The notes: a model not told the origin generated them from the sequence alone. Counted from the stretch's first letter, positions 17,340 to 26,910 are shown. The stretch is DNA of 64,000 bases from Vreelandella jeotgali Hwa (GCF_000334215.1 NZ_AMQY01000010.1:124001-188000); one strand, 5' to 3'. Translations and numbers: made by a program.

Positions 17340-19199
17340 ATGTGGCCTGATCTTTCCTTCAATCGACCGCTCGTCTGGGTCGCGCTGATCGCGCTGCCGG
17401 CCTGTATCTGGATTCCGGATCCGGCCCTGCGCATGGCCGCGGCCACCGCGGTAGCGCTGGGCATGGCGGACACCTGGCGTCAGGTGCTCAAGCAGCGCCA
17501 GCGTTCGCGGCTGGCCCAGGATGCGCTCAGCCTGGCCGGCGACGCCGTGGTCATCAGCGATTCCCGGGACCACGTCCTCGCGGTCAATCCGGCGTTTACC
17601 CAGGTCACCGGCTACACCCAGCAGGAAATCCTCGGGCGCAAGCTGGAAACGCTGTCCGCCGCGCGCCACGACAAGGCCTTTCACCGCAACCTCTGGCAGA
17701 CGCTGCGCAGCACCGGGAGCTGGGAAGGCGAGATGTGGAGCCGTCGCAAGCACGGCGACGAGTATCCCGAATGGGTCAAGATTCGCGCGGTGACCGACAA
17801 GCGCGGCCGCATCAGCCACTTTATCGGCCTGTATACCGATATTTCCGTCCGCAAGGCGCGGGAGAACGACCTGCGCCGCATTGGCTTTGAAGACCCGCTG
17901 ACCGGGCTGCCCAATCGTCGCCGTCTGCACGAGCTGATGGCGTCGAGGCTGCGCCATCTGCGCGCCGGAGAAAGTCTGGACATGGCGCTGATCGATATCG
18001 ACGGGCTGAAAAGCGTCAACGACAGCCTTGGCGTGGAGCAGGGCGACCGCCTGCTGTCGCGTTTTGCCCAGCGCCTCGCCGGGCATGTCGCCGGCGGCGT
18101 TGTCGGCCGCATGGGCGGCGACGAGTTTCTGGTGGTCCGCACAACCACCTTTGACGACCACGACAACTGGCTGTCCGGGCTGCGCGAACACATGGGGCGT
18201 CCGTTCGAGATCGCCGAGCAGACCCTGCGGCTGGGGCTGACCATCGGCAGCTGCCGCGCGCCGGAAGACGGGCGCGAAGCGGGAGTGATGTTTCAGCGTC
18301 TGGAGTCGGCGCTCTACAGCGCCAAGCGTCAGGGCAGCAACTGTACGCTGCGCTTCCGCCCGGCGCTGGATCAGCAGGACAACCCCCGGCTGGCGATGGT
18401 CAGCGATCTACGCTCGGCGCTGGCCGCCGGCGACCAGCTGGAGCTGCACTACCAGACCCAGCACAACCCCTCAACCGGCGCGCTCACCGGCATGGAGGCG
18501 CTGATACGCTGGCGTCACCCGCGCGACGGCATGATTTCCCCCGGGGATTTTATTCCCCTGGCCGAGCGTCACGGGCTGATGGCAGAGCTGGGCGCCTAGG
18601 TGGTGGAAAACGCCTGCGCCCAGCAGGCGCACTGGCAGAATACGGCCATGCCCGATACCACCGTCTGGGTGAATATTTCCGCCCTGCAGCTGTTTCAGGG
18701 CGATCTCGAAAGCCAGCTCGCCGGCTGTCTCAAGCGTTACCGGCTGAAGCCCTGGCAGATCGGCCTGGAGTTGACCGAGTCGGTGCTGCTGGATGAGCGC
18801 GCCGGCGATATCGTGCCCCGCCTGGAAACGCTGCGCGACATGGGCTGCCCGCTGGCCATCGATGATTTCGGCACCGGCTATTCGTCGCTGGGCTATCTCA
18901 AGCGCCTGCCGGTGGACGAGGTCAAGCTGGACCGCGCCTTTATCCGCGAGCTGCCCAACAGCGTCGCCGATGCCGCCATTGTTCGCGCCGTGCTGGCCAT
19001 GGCGGACGGTATGAATCTGTCCGTGATAGCCGAGGGGGTGGAAACCCAGGCGCAGCGGCAGTTTTTGATCGACGCCGGCTGCGAGTCGGTCCAGGGCTTT
19101 TATTTCGCCCGGCCGATTCCGGTGCCCGACCTCGAAGCGCGCTGGCTCGCCGAGTCGCAGCAGGAGGTGGAAAGCGCGCTGATGCAGCAGGCTGTCTAG
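17340..19199 (+). pseudogene. PAS-GGDEF-EAL protein interrupted by an in-frame TAG
   Basis: The frame encodes two N-terminal membrane helices, a PAS domain (about 60-180), a GGDEF domain with intact MGGDEF, and an EAL domain starting at MEALIRW. A TAG at 18597-18599 (codon 420) cuts the EAL domain after LMAELGA. The same frame continues without loss: VNISALQL, LELTES, DDFGTGYSS, KLDRAF and EGVETQ are all present to the TAA/TAG end at 19199. At the stop position relatives usually have Trp (TGG), so one G-to-A change explains it. As written, translation ends at 18599, leaving a cyclase with half an EAL domain. Without the stop it would make and/or break c-di-GMP. The ATG at 17340 is the best start; its ribosome binding site is weak. 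Confidence 0.85.
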
Positions 19200-19210
19200 T
19201 ACCTGCTCGC

Positions 19211-19238
19211 CCCGGGCATGGGTTCGGCCCGGGATTTT
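19211..19238 (+). terminator. Probable intrinsic terminator after the GGDEF-EAL gene
   Basis: CCCGGGC pairs with GCCCGGG around a nine-base loop, followed by ATTTTGT. It is placed directly after the GGDEF-EAL stop and before the converging DUF2878 gene. Confidence 0.7.
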
Positions 19239-19240
19239 GT

Positions 19241-19762
19241 CTACTTCGCCCTCTGTTGATGATACCGGCTCGCCAGTGCGGCGCAGAGCAGCGCCCAGAT
19301 CAGCGCTTCGGCGGGGAGCAGCCAGGGCGCCAGGCGGACATCGGCGAGCACGCTACCGCCGTAATAGGAAAGCGGCCCGCCGGTCGCGCCGCCGAGCACG
19401 GCCAGCCAGGGCGTACGCCACAGCCAGTCGAGCGCATGGCGCACCAGGGTGGCGAACAGCGGCCACAGCAGCCACAGCCAGAGGGGCAACGGCAGCCAGC
19501 CAGAGCCCGAGTCGGCAAAACGCATGCCGCCGACCAGCACCAGCCCCCCGTCCATTATCAGCCCCAGCGCGGCGAAGCCCGCCAGCAGCCGCCACTCCCC
19601 CGGCTCGGCGAGCCGCCAAAGATGGTGGCCGATAACCACCGCGACCACCGCCAGACCCCACCCGTTGCCGCCGATGACGCAGGCCAGCCAGCCGGCCTCA
19701 AACGCCAGGGCGTTGAATACCTGCCGGCGCTGTCGCCGCGAAAGCATCGGGCCCCGGGTCAT
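19241..19762 (-). CDS. DUF2878 membrane protein
   Basis: 173 residues, five to six hydrophobic helices, matching DUF2878. Starts at ATG 19762, overlapping the stop of the methyltransferase gene by four bases (ATGA). The upstream extension in this frame is an antiphase reading of that gene. The function is unknown. DUF2878 genes regularly accompany DUF1365 and CFA-like methyltransferase genes in light- or singlet-oxygen-responsive lipid clusters, so a membrane-lipid role is likely. Last gene of the cluster. Confidence 0.82.
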   Translation of the reverse strand: MTRGPMLSRRQRRQVFNALAFEAGWLACVIGGNGWGLAVVAVVIGHHLWRLAEPGEWRLLAGFAALGLIMDGGLVLVGGMRFADSGSGWLPLPLWLWLLWPLFATLVRHALDWLWRTPWLAVLGGATGGPLSYYGGSVLADVRLAPWLLPAEALIWALLCAALASRYHQQRAK

Positions 19763-21027
19763 GGCGCTCCGGTGATCGGCGTCGGGCGCGCCCCCGGCTT
19801 GGCCAGCAGCAGCTGGCAGGTGCCGATGGAGCGCTCGAGAAAACCGCCTTCGCAGTAGCACAGGTAATAGCGCCACATACGGGTGAAACGCTCGTCGTAG
19901 CCCAGCCGGCGCACCTGCTCCAGGCTGGCCTCGAAGCGGTGGCGCCATTCGCGCAGCGTGCGCGCATAATGCGGGCCGATTTCGTCCAGCGCCAGCACGT
20001 TGAGCGACGTTTTACGCGCCAGGCTTTTGACAATGGCCTGGTGCGAGGGCAGAAAGCCGCCGGGGAAAATATACCGCTTGATGAAGTCCATCTCGCGCTT
20101 GGCCGCCTCGAAGCGCTGGTCGCGGATGGTAATCGCCTGCAGCATGGCGTGGCCGTCGGGGTTGAGCAGGCGGTCGATGCGCGCCAGGTAGGTATCGAGA
20201 TACTGGTGGCCCACGGCTTCGATCATTTCCACCGAGATCACCCGATCGTAGGTGCCGGTCAGCGCTCGGTAGTCTTCCTTGAGCAGGGTGATGCGCTCGC
20301 CCAGGCCCTCTTCCTCGATACGTTTGGCGGTGTGGTTATATTGCTCGTCGGAAATTGTGGTGGTCGTTACCCGGCAGCCCCGGGTTTTGGCCGCGTGGAT
20401 CGCCAGCCCGCCCCAGCCGGTGCCGATTTCCAGCAGGTGATGCTCCGGGCCCACGCCCAGCCGGTCGAGCATCAGTTCGAGCTTGTAGGTAGACGCCTCT
20501 TCCAGGCTGGCCTCCGGTCGCGGAAAGACAGCGCTGGAATACATCCAGTGTTCGCGGTCGAGAAAGGTGGCGAAGAGGTCGTTGCCGATATCGTAATGCG
20601 CGGCGATATTGCGCCGCGAGCCGCCGGCGCTGTTGCGCTGCAGGCGATAGGCCGCGGCCAGCAGCCAGCGCATCAGCCGGGCGCTGCCGTTTTCCATCTT
20701 CGTGTTGACCGCTTCCAGGTTGACGGCAAAGAGCCGCACCAGCGCGACCAGGTCGTCGGTTTCCCAGTCGCCGTCCATGTAGGCTTCGCCGGCGCCGACG
20801 GTGCCGCCCAGCGCCATGCGCTGCCAGGCGCGGGGATGACGGATGATCACGGTTGCCTCAAGCGGGCCGCCCTGGCCCAGGCGCCGGCGGTCGTCGCCTT
20901 CCACCAGAGTAATGGTGCCGCCGACAAAACCTTCCAGCTGTTCCAGCAGGCGCGGCCGCAGCCAGCGTGTCAGGCGGTTGTAGGTAGCGGCTCCGGAAGC
21001 GGCAGGTAACGATTTGGCTCGGGTCAT
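19759..21027 (-). CDS. Cyclopropane-fatty-acid synthase family methyltransferase
   Basis: 422 residues of the CFA synthase/mycolic acid methyltransferase family. The SAM site LLEIGTGWGGLAIHAA is clear, and NIAAHYDIGNDLF and MYSSAVF blocks precede it. It would methylate unsaturated acyl chains of membrane phospholipids. In Rhodobacter-type clusters the related UfaM takes part in furan fatty acid formation; which product is made here is not shown by sequence. ATG 21027 overlaps the DUF1365 stop (ATGA), and the gene overlaps DUF2878 in the same way, so it is part of a tightly coupled operon. Confidence 0.9.
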   Translation of the reverse strand: MTRAKSLPAASGAATYNRLTRWLRPRLLEQLEGFVGGTITLVEGDDRRRLGQGGPLEATVIIRHPRAWQRMALGGTVGAGEAYMDGDWETDDLVALVRLFAVNLEAVNTKMENGSARLMRWLLAAAYRLQRNSAGGSRRNIAAHYDIGNDLFATFLDREHWMYSSAVFPRPEASLEEASTYKLELMLDRLGVGPEHHLLEIGTGWGGLAIHAAKTRGCRVTTTTISDEQYNHTAKRIEEEGLGERITLLKEDYRALTGTYDRVISVEMIEAVGHQYLDTYLARIDRLLNPDGHAMLQAITIRDQRFEAAKREMDFIKRYIFPGGFLPSHQAIVKSLARKTSLNVLALDEIGPHYARTLREWRHRFEASLEQVRRLGYDERFTRMWRYYLCYCEGGFLERSIGTCQLLLAKPGARPTPITGAP

Positions 21028-21809
21028 CGTGGCGTCTCCCGGTTGGCAGGGTGGTCGTGAATGGGTACGCCCTTGCGCCACAGCTTGAGCGCCTGAAGGT
21101 GGATGCCCGCCAGGGTTTTCAGGCTCATGCCGGGCCGGCGGATAAGCGTGTTGACCAGCGCTTTACGCGTGGCCGGCACGCCTTCAAGCGTGAGGGTGGC
21201 GTCAAAGTGGCAGCGGTCGGCGCCGTTCTCGCCGTCGGCGGCGTGATTTTCCATGTGCATCATCAGGCGCTTGCCCGGCGTGTTGAAGCGCCAGCGGTAG
21301 GCCATATCCATGGGGTTGAACGGCGAAACGTGCATGGCCTTGCCAAAGTGGGCGGCGTGGGTGTGGCGCACGGGGTCCACGGCGGCGGCGTAACAGGTGC
21401 GCTCGCGCCAGGGCATGTTGGTCACCTCGCCGAGGATCGCCGCCAGGCGGTCGCGGCGGTCGAAGGCATAATACAGCGTGACCGGATTGAACACCGCGCC
21501 GCCAACGCGCAGCTGAGTGAGCACGCAGATACGCCCTTCGGGCGCGTACCCCAGCTTGTCGTGCAGGCGCTGGCGCACGGCCTCCCCGAGCGGCCTGTCC
21601 ACCGGGCCCAGATAGTCTTCCCGGCGAAACCGCGCCGGCGCCGGGCGTCGGGCGCTGAAGCCCGGCACGCGGTCAAAAAGCTCGGGCAGCTCGTCGAGGT
21701 CCAGCCACATCATCCACACCCGGTAGCTGAACGCGTGCGCTTTGGGCACAAAGCGCCGGTGGCGCAGCGTGCCGCGATACAGGCGCGAGCGTACTCCGGT
21801 TTGAGTCAT
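21024..21809 (-). CDS. DUF1365 family protein
   Basis: 261 residues matching DUF1365 (SRLYRGTLRHRRFVPKAHAF at the N-terminus, then FNPVTLYYAF, GEVTNMPWRER, and HVSPFNPMD). The family has no settled biochemical role and is almost always next to an FAD oxidoreductase and a CFA-like methyltransferase, as here. It sits with four-base overlaps on both sides. ATG 21809 is chosen because it overlaps the upstream stop and gives the conserved N-terminus. Confidence 0.9.
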   Translation of the reverse strand: MTQTGVRSRLYRGTLRHRRFVPKAHAFSYRVWMMWLDLDELPELFDRVPGFSARRPAPARFRREDYLGPVDRPLGEAVRQRLHDKLGYAPEGRICVLTQLRVGGAVFNPVTLYYAFDRRDRLAAILGEVTNMPWRERTCYAAAVDPVRHTHAAHFGKAMHVSPFNPMDMAYRWRFNTPGKRLMMHMENHAADGENGADRCHFDATLTLEGVPATRKALVNTLIRRPGMSLKTLAGIHLQALKLWRKGVPIHDHPANRETPR

Positions 21810-23161
21810 CCCATATCTCCCGGCCCGGCGTCGGGCAGTAGATGGTGGGCAGGGGTCGCCGTGGGCGGCTCGGGCGGCGGCGCGGGTTCGTCGCAGCCGA
21901 GCTTTTGCGCCACCCGCAGCGCGCTCCAGACGCCGTCCTCGTGAAAGCCGTTGCGCCAGTAGGCGCCGCAAAAGTGCGTGCGGCCGTGGTTGCCCGCCGC
22001 GCCGCAGATCTCGGCGTGGCGCGCCTGGGCGGCCTGCCCTACCAGGGTGAAGCGCGGGTGGGCGTAGGTGAAGCGGTGCAGAATCTGCGCCGGGTCGATG
22101 CTGTGGCTGTCGTTGAGCGTCACGCAGAAGGTGGTGTCGGCGTCGAGCCGCTGGAGGATGTTCATGTGGTAGGTCACCGAGACGGCATCGCCGGCGCCCC
22201 GTCGGTCCAGACGGTAGTTCCAGCTTGCGTGCGCCCGGCGGCGGCGGGGCAGCAGCCGGGTGTCGGTGTGCAGCACCACCTCGTTGTCCTGATAGGGCAT
22301 GGCGCCCAGCACCTCGCGCTCGGCGGGGGTGGCGTTGTCGCCCAGAATGTTGAGCGCCTGGTTCGAGTGGCAGGCGAAGACCACGCGGTCAAAGCGTTCG
22401 CTGCCGCCGGCGGTGGCCACGTCGACGCCGGTGGCATCCCGGGTGACGGCGGTGACCGGCGTATTGAGGCGGATGCGCTCGGCGTAGGGCGCGGTCAGCG
22501 CGGGAATATACGCCCGCGAGCCGCCGGCCACGGTGTACCACTGGGGCCGATTGACGATGTTCAACAGCCCGTGGTTGCGGAAAAAACGCACGAAAAACGC
22601 CAGCGGAAAGCCGCGCAGATCGTTCAGGCTCGCCGACCAGATGGCCGCGCCCATGGGCAGCAGGTAGCGGCGCTGAAACGCCTCGCCGTAGCCGTTTTGA
22701 TCAAGATAGTCGCCCAGCGTCAGGCCCTCGGCCAGGCGGTTCTTGTCCAGGTCCCGCGTGGCTCGGCGGTTGAAGCGCACGATATCCGCCAGCAGCCGGT
22801 AGAAGCTCGGTGAGATCAGGTGGCGCCGCTGGGCAAACAGCGAATCCAGGGTGTGGCCGTTGTACTCGAAGTCCCGAGCGGTTTCATGCACCGAAAAGCT
22901 CATTTCGGTGGGCTGGGTGGTCACGCCGAGGGTTTCCAGCAGGCGGATGAAGTGCGGATAGGTCCAGTCGTTGAAGACGATAAAGCCGGTATCCACGGCG
23001 TGGCGCTCGCCGCCGGCGTCAACGTCCACTGTGGCGGTATGCCCGCCGAGGCGCGGGGCCGCCTCGAACAGCGTGACCTCGTGGCGGGCGGAAAGATAAA
23101 ACCCGGCGGCCATACCGCTGATGCCGCTGCCGATCACGGCGATGCGCTGGGAGCCGGTCAT
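21806..23161 (-). CDS. NAD(P)/FAD-dependent oxidoreductase (amine-oxidase fold)
   Basis: 451 residues with an N-terminal dinucleotide-binding motif (IAVIGSGISGMAAGFYL), a GGHTATVD substrate loop and a C-terminal GAYWRNGFHEDGV. This build matches the flavoproteins paired with DUF1365, such as the first gene of the singlet-oxygen-induced RSP_1091 cluster of Rhodobacter sphaeroides. It may desaturate or oxidise acyl chains; no substrate is shown. It overlaps its neighbours by four bases on both sides. Confidence 0.9.
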   Translation of the reverse strand: MTGSQRIAVIGSGISGMAAGFYLSARHEVTLFEAAPRLGGHTATVDVDAGGERHAVDTGFIVFNDWTYPHFIRLLETLGVTTQPTEMSFSVHETARDFEYNGHTLDSLFAQRRHLISPSFYRLLADIVRFNRRATRDLDKNRLAEGLTLGDYLDQNGYGEAFQRRYLLPMGAAIWSASLNDLRGFPLAFFVRFFRNHGLLNIVNRPQWYTVAGGSRAYIPALTAPYAERIRLNTPVTAVTRDATGVDVATAGGSERFDRVVFACHSNQALNILGDNATPAEREVLGAMPYQDNEVVLHTDTRLLPRRRRAHASWNYRLDRRGAGDAVSVTYHMNILQRLDADTTFCVTLNDSHSIDPAQILHRFTYAHPRFTLVGQAAQARHAEICGAAGNHGRTHFCGAYWRNGFHEDGVWSALRVAQKLGCDEPAPPPEPPTATPAHHLLPDAGPGDMG

Positions 23162-23949
23162 GCCTCGTTCTCCCGCGCTGTGTCTCTCACCATGCGTCGG
23201 CCGAGGGCAAAGCGAAGCGCCGGCGGCAGAATACCCAGCAGCTTGACCAGCCAGGTGAAGCCTTTGGGAAAGTGGATATCCTTGCGGCCTTTTGCCAGGC
23301 CCTTGAGGATAGCGTCCGCCGCCTGGTCGGCGCTGACCTGCATGGGCATGGGGAAGTCGTTTTGTTCGGTCAGCGGGGTTTTGACAAAGCCCGGATGGAT
23401 GACGCTCACGCCGATGGCTTCGGGGGCGAGGTCCAGCCGCAGCGATTCCATGAAGTAGCTCACCGCTGCCTTGGAGGCGCCGTAGGCCTCGGCCCGGGGC
23501 AGCGCGATATAGGCCGAAGCGCTGGACGTTACCGCCAGCCGCGCCGATTGGCCTTCGGCCCGCGCGGCGCGCAGCAGCGGCAGCGCGGCCTCCACGCCGT
23601 ACAGCGTGCCGTAAAGGTTGGGGGTGAAAACCCGCTCCACCAGCGCCATGTCGAACGCCCGGGCGTCGAGGTATTCGCAGGTGCCGGCGTTGAACAGCGC
23701 CAGCTCCAGCCCGCCGAGCTCGGTTTTGATGCGTTCGGCGGCGGCCTGCACCGCCTCGCGGTCGCTGACGTCCAGCGGCAGAGCGATGGCGTTGTCGTGG
23801 CCCCGGCAGAGGGCGTCGAGCTTGTCTTCGCTGCGGGCGCTGAGCACGACGCGGTGGCCGGCATCCAGCAGCCGCCGGGCCAGCGCTTCGCCGATGCCCG
23901 AGGTGGCACCGGTGAGCCAGATGCGTTGGGGCCTGTTCGCTGAGCTCAT
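23158..23949 (-). CDS. SDR family NAD(P)-dependent oxidoreductase
   Basis: 263 residues, a classical short-chain dehydrogenase: TGATSGIGEALA cofactor motif, NAG-type FNAGTC, a catalytic Ser in TSSASAY, and YGASK (Tyr and Lys). It is the first of five genes joined by four-base overlaps (SDR, FAD oxidoreductase, DUF1365, methyltransferase, DUF2878). It starts 23 bases after the NTF2-like gene. The substrate is unknown; the operon suggests membrane-lipid modification in response to light or oxidative stress. Confidence 0.92.
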   Translation of the reverse strand: MSSANRPQRIWLTGATSGIGEALARRLLDAGHRVVLSARSEDKLDALCRGHDNAIALPLDVSDREAVQAAAERIKTELGGLELALFNAGTCEYLDARAFDMALVERVFTPNLYGTLYGVEAALPLLRAARAEGQSARLAVTSSASAYIALPRAEAYGASKAAVSYFMESLRLDLAPEAIGVSVIHPGFVKTPLTEQNDFPMPMQVSADQAADAILKGLAKGRKDIHFPKGFTWLVKLLGILPPALRFALGRRMVRDTARENEA

Positions 23950-23972
23950 GGCGGCTCCCTGAGGTTGGCCGG

Positions 23973-24407
23973 TTAGCGGGCGGCGCGGCGTTTCAACCAG
24001 CGCACGGCGCGCCCCAGCAGGGGCACGTTTTCGTACAGCATGGCGCCGGCATCAAAGTAGTCGCGGTGGCGATCGACGTGGCCGTCGGCGGTAAAATGTA
24101 GCTGCGAGCAGCCTTCGACGCTGATGAGCTGCCCGCCGTTGAGCCGCGGATGGGCAAAGTGCAGCGTCCAGGTCACAAACGCCGTATCGCCGTTCAGGTG
24201 CCTGTCGTGGTAGTCAAAGCGGCAGCGGCTGACGTTGTCGTACATTCCGTCAAAATAGGCTTTTAGCGCTTCGATCCCGTTGATGCGGTGCAGCGGGTCG
24301 CTGAACGCCACGTCATGAGTATATACATCGTACAAGCCGTTTGTACAATTTTTGTCGAGTTTGTTGAAGAAGGCGCAGAACGCCTCCAGCGCCGTGTCCC
24401 GGGACAT
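23973..24407 (-). CDS. NTF2-like (SnoaL-type) family protein
   Basis: 144 residues, nuclear transport factor 2-like fold: an N-terminal helix (FCAFFNKLDK), DVAFSDPLHRI and GIEALKAYFDGMY, then beta strands rich in His. Members of this family in photolyase/FAD oxidoreductase clusters have no proven function. It lies 39 bases after phrB and 23 before the SDR gene, so it is co-transcribed. Its codons 17-30 are AT-rich and contain TGTACA-type repeats that look like an embedded operator. Confidence 0.85.
   Translation of the reverse strand: MSRDTALEAFCAFFNKLDKNCTNGLYDVYTHDVAFSDPLHRINGIEALKAYFDGMYDNVSRCRFDYHDRHLNGDTAFVTWTLHFAHPRLNGGQLISVEGCSQLHFTADGHVDRHRDYFDAGAMLYENVPLLGRAVRWLKRRAAR
24322..24347. 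promoter_or_regulatory. TGTACA-type repeats inside the NTF2-like gene (site A)
   Basis: TATACA (24322), CGTACA (24329) and TGTACA (24342) lie together within coding sequence, about 380 bases before the SDR gene. The same hexamer pair occurs before the MerR regulator gene. An internal, regulator-controlled promoter for the SDR-to-DUF2878 genes would explain it. Confidence 0.45.
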
Positions 24408-24446
24408 GGCGACCTCCTCGAACGTCGTTGTGGGTGGCCGTGCCGT

Positions 24447-25865
24447 TCAGCCCTGGCCCAGCGCCTTGAAGGCGTCCAGCGCGCGCTGGCGGGCGGCCTT
24501 GTGGTCGACAATGGGTTTGGGGTAGCCAAGGTGCGCGCGCTCGGCGGCAGGCGGATTGTGCCGCGATTTGGGCGCCAGTGGCGCCAGCTCGGGCACCCAG
24601 CGGGCGATGAACGCGGCGTCCTGATCGAAGCGGGTGGACTGAGTGGTGGGGTTGAAGATGCGAAAGTACGGCACGGCGTCGGTGCCGGTGGACGCCGCCC
24701 ACTGCCAGCCGCCGTTGTTGGCGGCAAACTCGCCGTCGACCAGGTGGCGGAGAAAAAATGCCTCGCCCCGCCGCCAGTCGATGAGCAGGTGCTTGGCGAG
24801 AAACATCGCCGTGACCATGCGCAGGCGGTTGTGCATCCAGCCGGTAGCTACCAGCTGGCGCATGGCGGCGTCCACCAGCGGGTAGCCGGTGCGCCCTTCG
24901 CACCAGGCGGCAAAGCCGTCTGAGTCGTCGCGCCACTCCAGCGCCAGGGTGCTTTGCTTGAACGGCTGATGCCGGCAGACCCGGGGGAAGCCCACCGCGA
25001 CGTGCTGGTAGAACTCGCGCCAGATCAGCTCGTTGACCCAGGCGGTCAGGCCCGCATCGCCGTCGGCGAGTTGGCCGTCGTTTTCGGCCATGATCGCGTT
25101 CAGGCACTGGCGGTGCGAGATCATGCCCAGCGCCAGGTAGGGCGACAGCTCGCTGGTGCCGCGCACGCCGGGGAAGTCGCGCTGGCCCTGATAGAAGCGA
25201 CCGCGAAAGCGTAGAAAGCGTGCCAGATGGTTGGCGGCGGCGTCTTCGCCCGCGGGCCAGCGGCGCGGGTCGATTGGCTCATCGTCAGGGCGGGGAGCGA
25301 GTTCCGGCAGCGCTTCGCCGGCAATACGCAGCGGCGCTTGCGCGGCCGGGGCGTCGTCCAGGGCCAGACGGTCGGCGCTGATATGGCGGTGCCAGGCTTT
25401 GCTGAAGGGGGTGAAAACGCCGTAGTAGTCGCCCTTGCCGGTCAGCAGCTCGCCCGGGGCGAAGGCCACGGCGTCGTGGTGGCCCTGGGTGGCGATGCCG
25501 TCGGCGCCAAGCGCGGCCTCCACGGCGGCGTCCCGGCGCTGCTCGTTGAGCGGGTATTCGCGGTTGAAATGCAGCGCTTCGGCGCCGAGCTCCCGGGCCA
25601 GCGCGGTGAGTACCCGGGGGGCGTCGTCAAAGTGCTCGATATGGCGCTGCAATAGCGGAATGTTGAGGCCGTCGAGGGCTTCGCCCAGCGCCGCAACGCC
25701 GCGACGCCAGAAGTCGATCTTGTTGGCGCCGTGGCCGTGCGCCTGCCACTGAGCGGGGCTGTGGAGAAACACGGCGACCACCGGCCCGGCTGCCGTAGCC
25801 GCGGCCAGGGCGCGGTTATCGTGAATACGCAGATCGCTGCGCAACCAGAGTAGCTGCAGGCTCAT
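24447..25865 (-). CDS. phrB: Deoxyribodipyrimidine photo-lyase (class I CPD)
   Basis: 472 residues, the same length as E. coli PhrB. The N-terminal Rossmann domain begins LLWLRSDLRIHDNRAL. The C-terminal FAD domain has ELIWREFYQHV, EGRTGYPLVDAAMRQL, TGWMHNRLRM, WQWAASTGTDA and the closing YPKPIVDH. It repairs cyclobutane pyrimidine dimers with blue or near-UV light. The gene lies between the LitR-like regulator and the NTF2-like gene on the same strand, fitting a light-induced operon. Confidence 0.96.
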   Translation of the reverse strand: MSLQLLWLRSDLRIHDNRALAAATAAGPVVAVFLHSPAQWQAHGHGANKIDFWRRGVAALGEALDGLNIPLLQRHIEHFDDAPRVLTALARELGAEALHFNREYPLNEQRRDAAVEAALGADGIATQGHHDAVAFAPGELLTGKGDYYGVFTPFSKAWHRHISADRLALDDAPAAQAPLRIAGEALPELAPRPDDEPIDPRRWPAGEDAAANHLARFLRFRGRFYQGQRDFPGVRGTSELSPYLALGMISHRQCLNAIMAENDGQLADGDAGLTAWVNELIWREFYQHVAVGFPRVCRHQPFKQSTLALEWRDDSDGFAAWCEGRTGYPLVDAAMRQLVATGWMHNRLRMVTAMFLAKHLLIDWRRGEAFFLRHLVDGEFAANNGGWQWAASTGTDAVPYFRIFNPTTQSTRFDQDAAFIARWVPELAPLAPKSRHNPPAAERAHLGYPKPIVDHKAARQRALDAFKALGQG

Positions 25866-25897
25866 GTGGTCTCCCCGAGCGGTAGGTGGTCCCCTTG

Positions 25898-25962
25898 AGC
25901 GGTAGACGATAGACGGTAGTGATAAGCGGTCGTGATGGACGGTCGTAATAGACAGTAACGGT
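25898..25962. repeat. Degenerate 13-bp tandem repeat, 5 units
   Basis: Five 13-base units (AGCGGTAGACGAT, AGACGGTAGTGAT, AAGCGGTCGTGAT, GGACGGTCGTAAT, AGACAGTAACGGT) occupy the gap between the MerR gene end and the phrB start. The first unit is preceded by a further AGCGGTAGG. They would lie in the transcript between the two genes. Confidence 0.7.
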
Positions 25963-25989
25963 AGACGGCGGGGCGCCGTCGCTGGCGGG

Positions 25990-26910
25990 TTATAGCACCC
26001 GGGCCTCGCGCAGCAGCGGCCGCAGGCGGGCCACGGCCCGGGGCAGCTCGTCGCCCAGGTGATGCAGGCGTTCGTCGCCCGGTTCGTCCTGGCGCCGGCG
26101 GGCGATGTCGCCGCAGATACCCACGGGCACGTCGAGCGTGGCGGCGGTTTCGGGCAGCGTCTGCTGCATATAGGCGTCGTCTTCGCGCTGCCCGCTGGCC
26201 AGCAGCACCATGGAGGCGCGCAGACGGGTAACCGCCCCGGTAAGCGCTGCCAGCGGCAGGCTGCGGTCCAGCAGCTGAACGCGATAGCCCTGATCGCTGG
26301 CGAGCAGCGCCGCCATCAGCCCCCAGAGCGGGCCGGGGTCATCGGGCATCGGGGTAATCAGTACCAGCGGGCCGCGGGTGGCCTGGTTGGCGTAGTGCAG
26401 ACGAATGCCGATCTGGCTGCGCAGCAGGGCTTCCAGCGTCAGGCGGGCGGCCGTGTCCGGGGTTTCCTGCCAGTCGGTTTCCAGCATTTGGATCACCGGC
26501 TGCCAGAGCTCGCTGATAACGGTATTGAGCGGGTATAGCGCCAGGCTCTGATGGTAAAGCGCTTCGATCTGCTGGACGTCCAGGGCGTTGACCAGCGTCA
26601 TCAGCTGACGCCGCTGGCTCTCCCAATCGTGATTGGCCGGGGCCGGCGTTTCCACGGCTTCCGGCTGGTTGATCAGCTCCGCCACCTGGCTCACCGAGAC
26701 GCCGCGATTGAGCCACTGCAGGATGCGCTCGATACGGGCGATATCGTCCTGAGCGTAGAGGCGGTGGCCCTTGGGCGTGCGTTGAGGTCGAATCAGGCCG
26801 TAACGACGCTCCCAGGCGCGCAGGGTCACCGAATTGACCCCGGTGAGTCGGGAGACCTCCCGAATGGGGTACAGCGGGGTGTCGTGGGGATGGGTCGCCT
26901 TGTTACTCAT
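25990..26910 (-). CDS. MerR family regulator, LitR-like without cobalamin motif
   Basis: 306 residues. The N-terminal MerR helix-turn-helix (residues 13-80) reads YPIREVSRLTGVNSVTLRAW, then RRYGLIRPQRTPKGHRLY. The C-terminal part has the helical bundle plus Rossmann-like layout of the LitR/CarH group (LLASDQGYRVQLLDRSLP). The DxHxxG/ExHxxG cobalamin motif is absent. That fits the LitR group known from Pseudomonas putida (PplR), which lacks B12 and works with a partner photosensor; no LOV gene is in this window. It probably controls phrB and the lipid genes downstream. TGTACA repeats lie in its own promoter. Confidence 0.88.
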   Translation of the reverse strand: MSNKATHPHDTPLYPIREVSRLTGVNSVTLRAWERRYGLIRPQRTPKGHRLYAQDDIARIERILQWLNRGVSVSQVAELINQPEAVETPAPANHDWESQRRQLMTLVNALDVQQIEALYHQSLALYPLNTVISELWQPVIQMLETDWQETPDTAARLTLEALLRSQIGIRLHYANQATRGPLVLITPMPDDPGPLWGLMAALLASDQGYRVQLLDRSLPLAALTGAVTRLRASMVLLASGQREDDAYMQQTLPETAATLDVPVGICGDIARRRQDEPGDERLHHLGDELPRAVARLRPLLREARVL

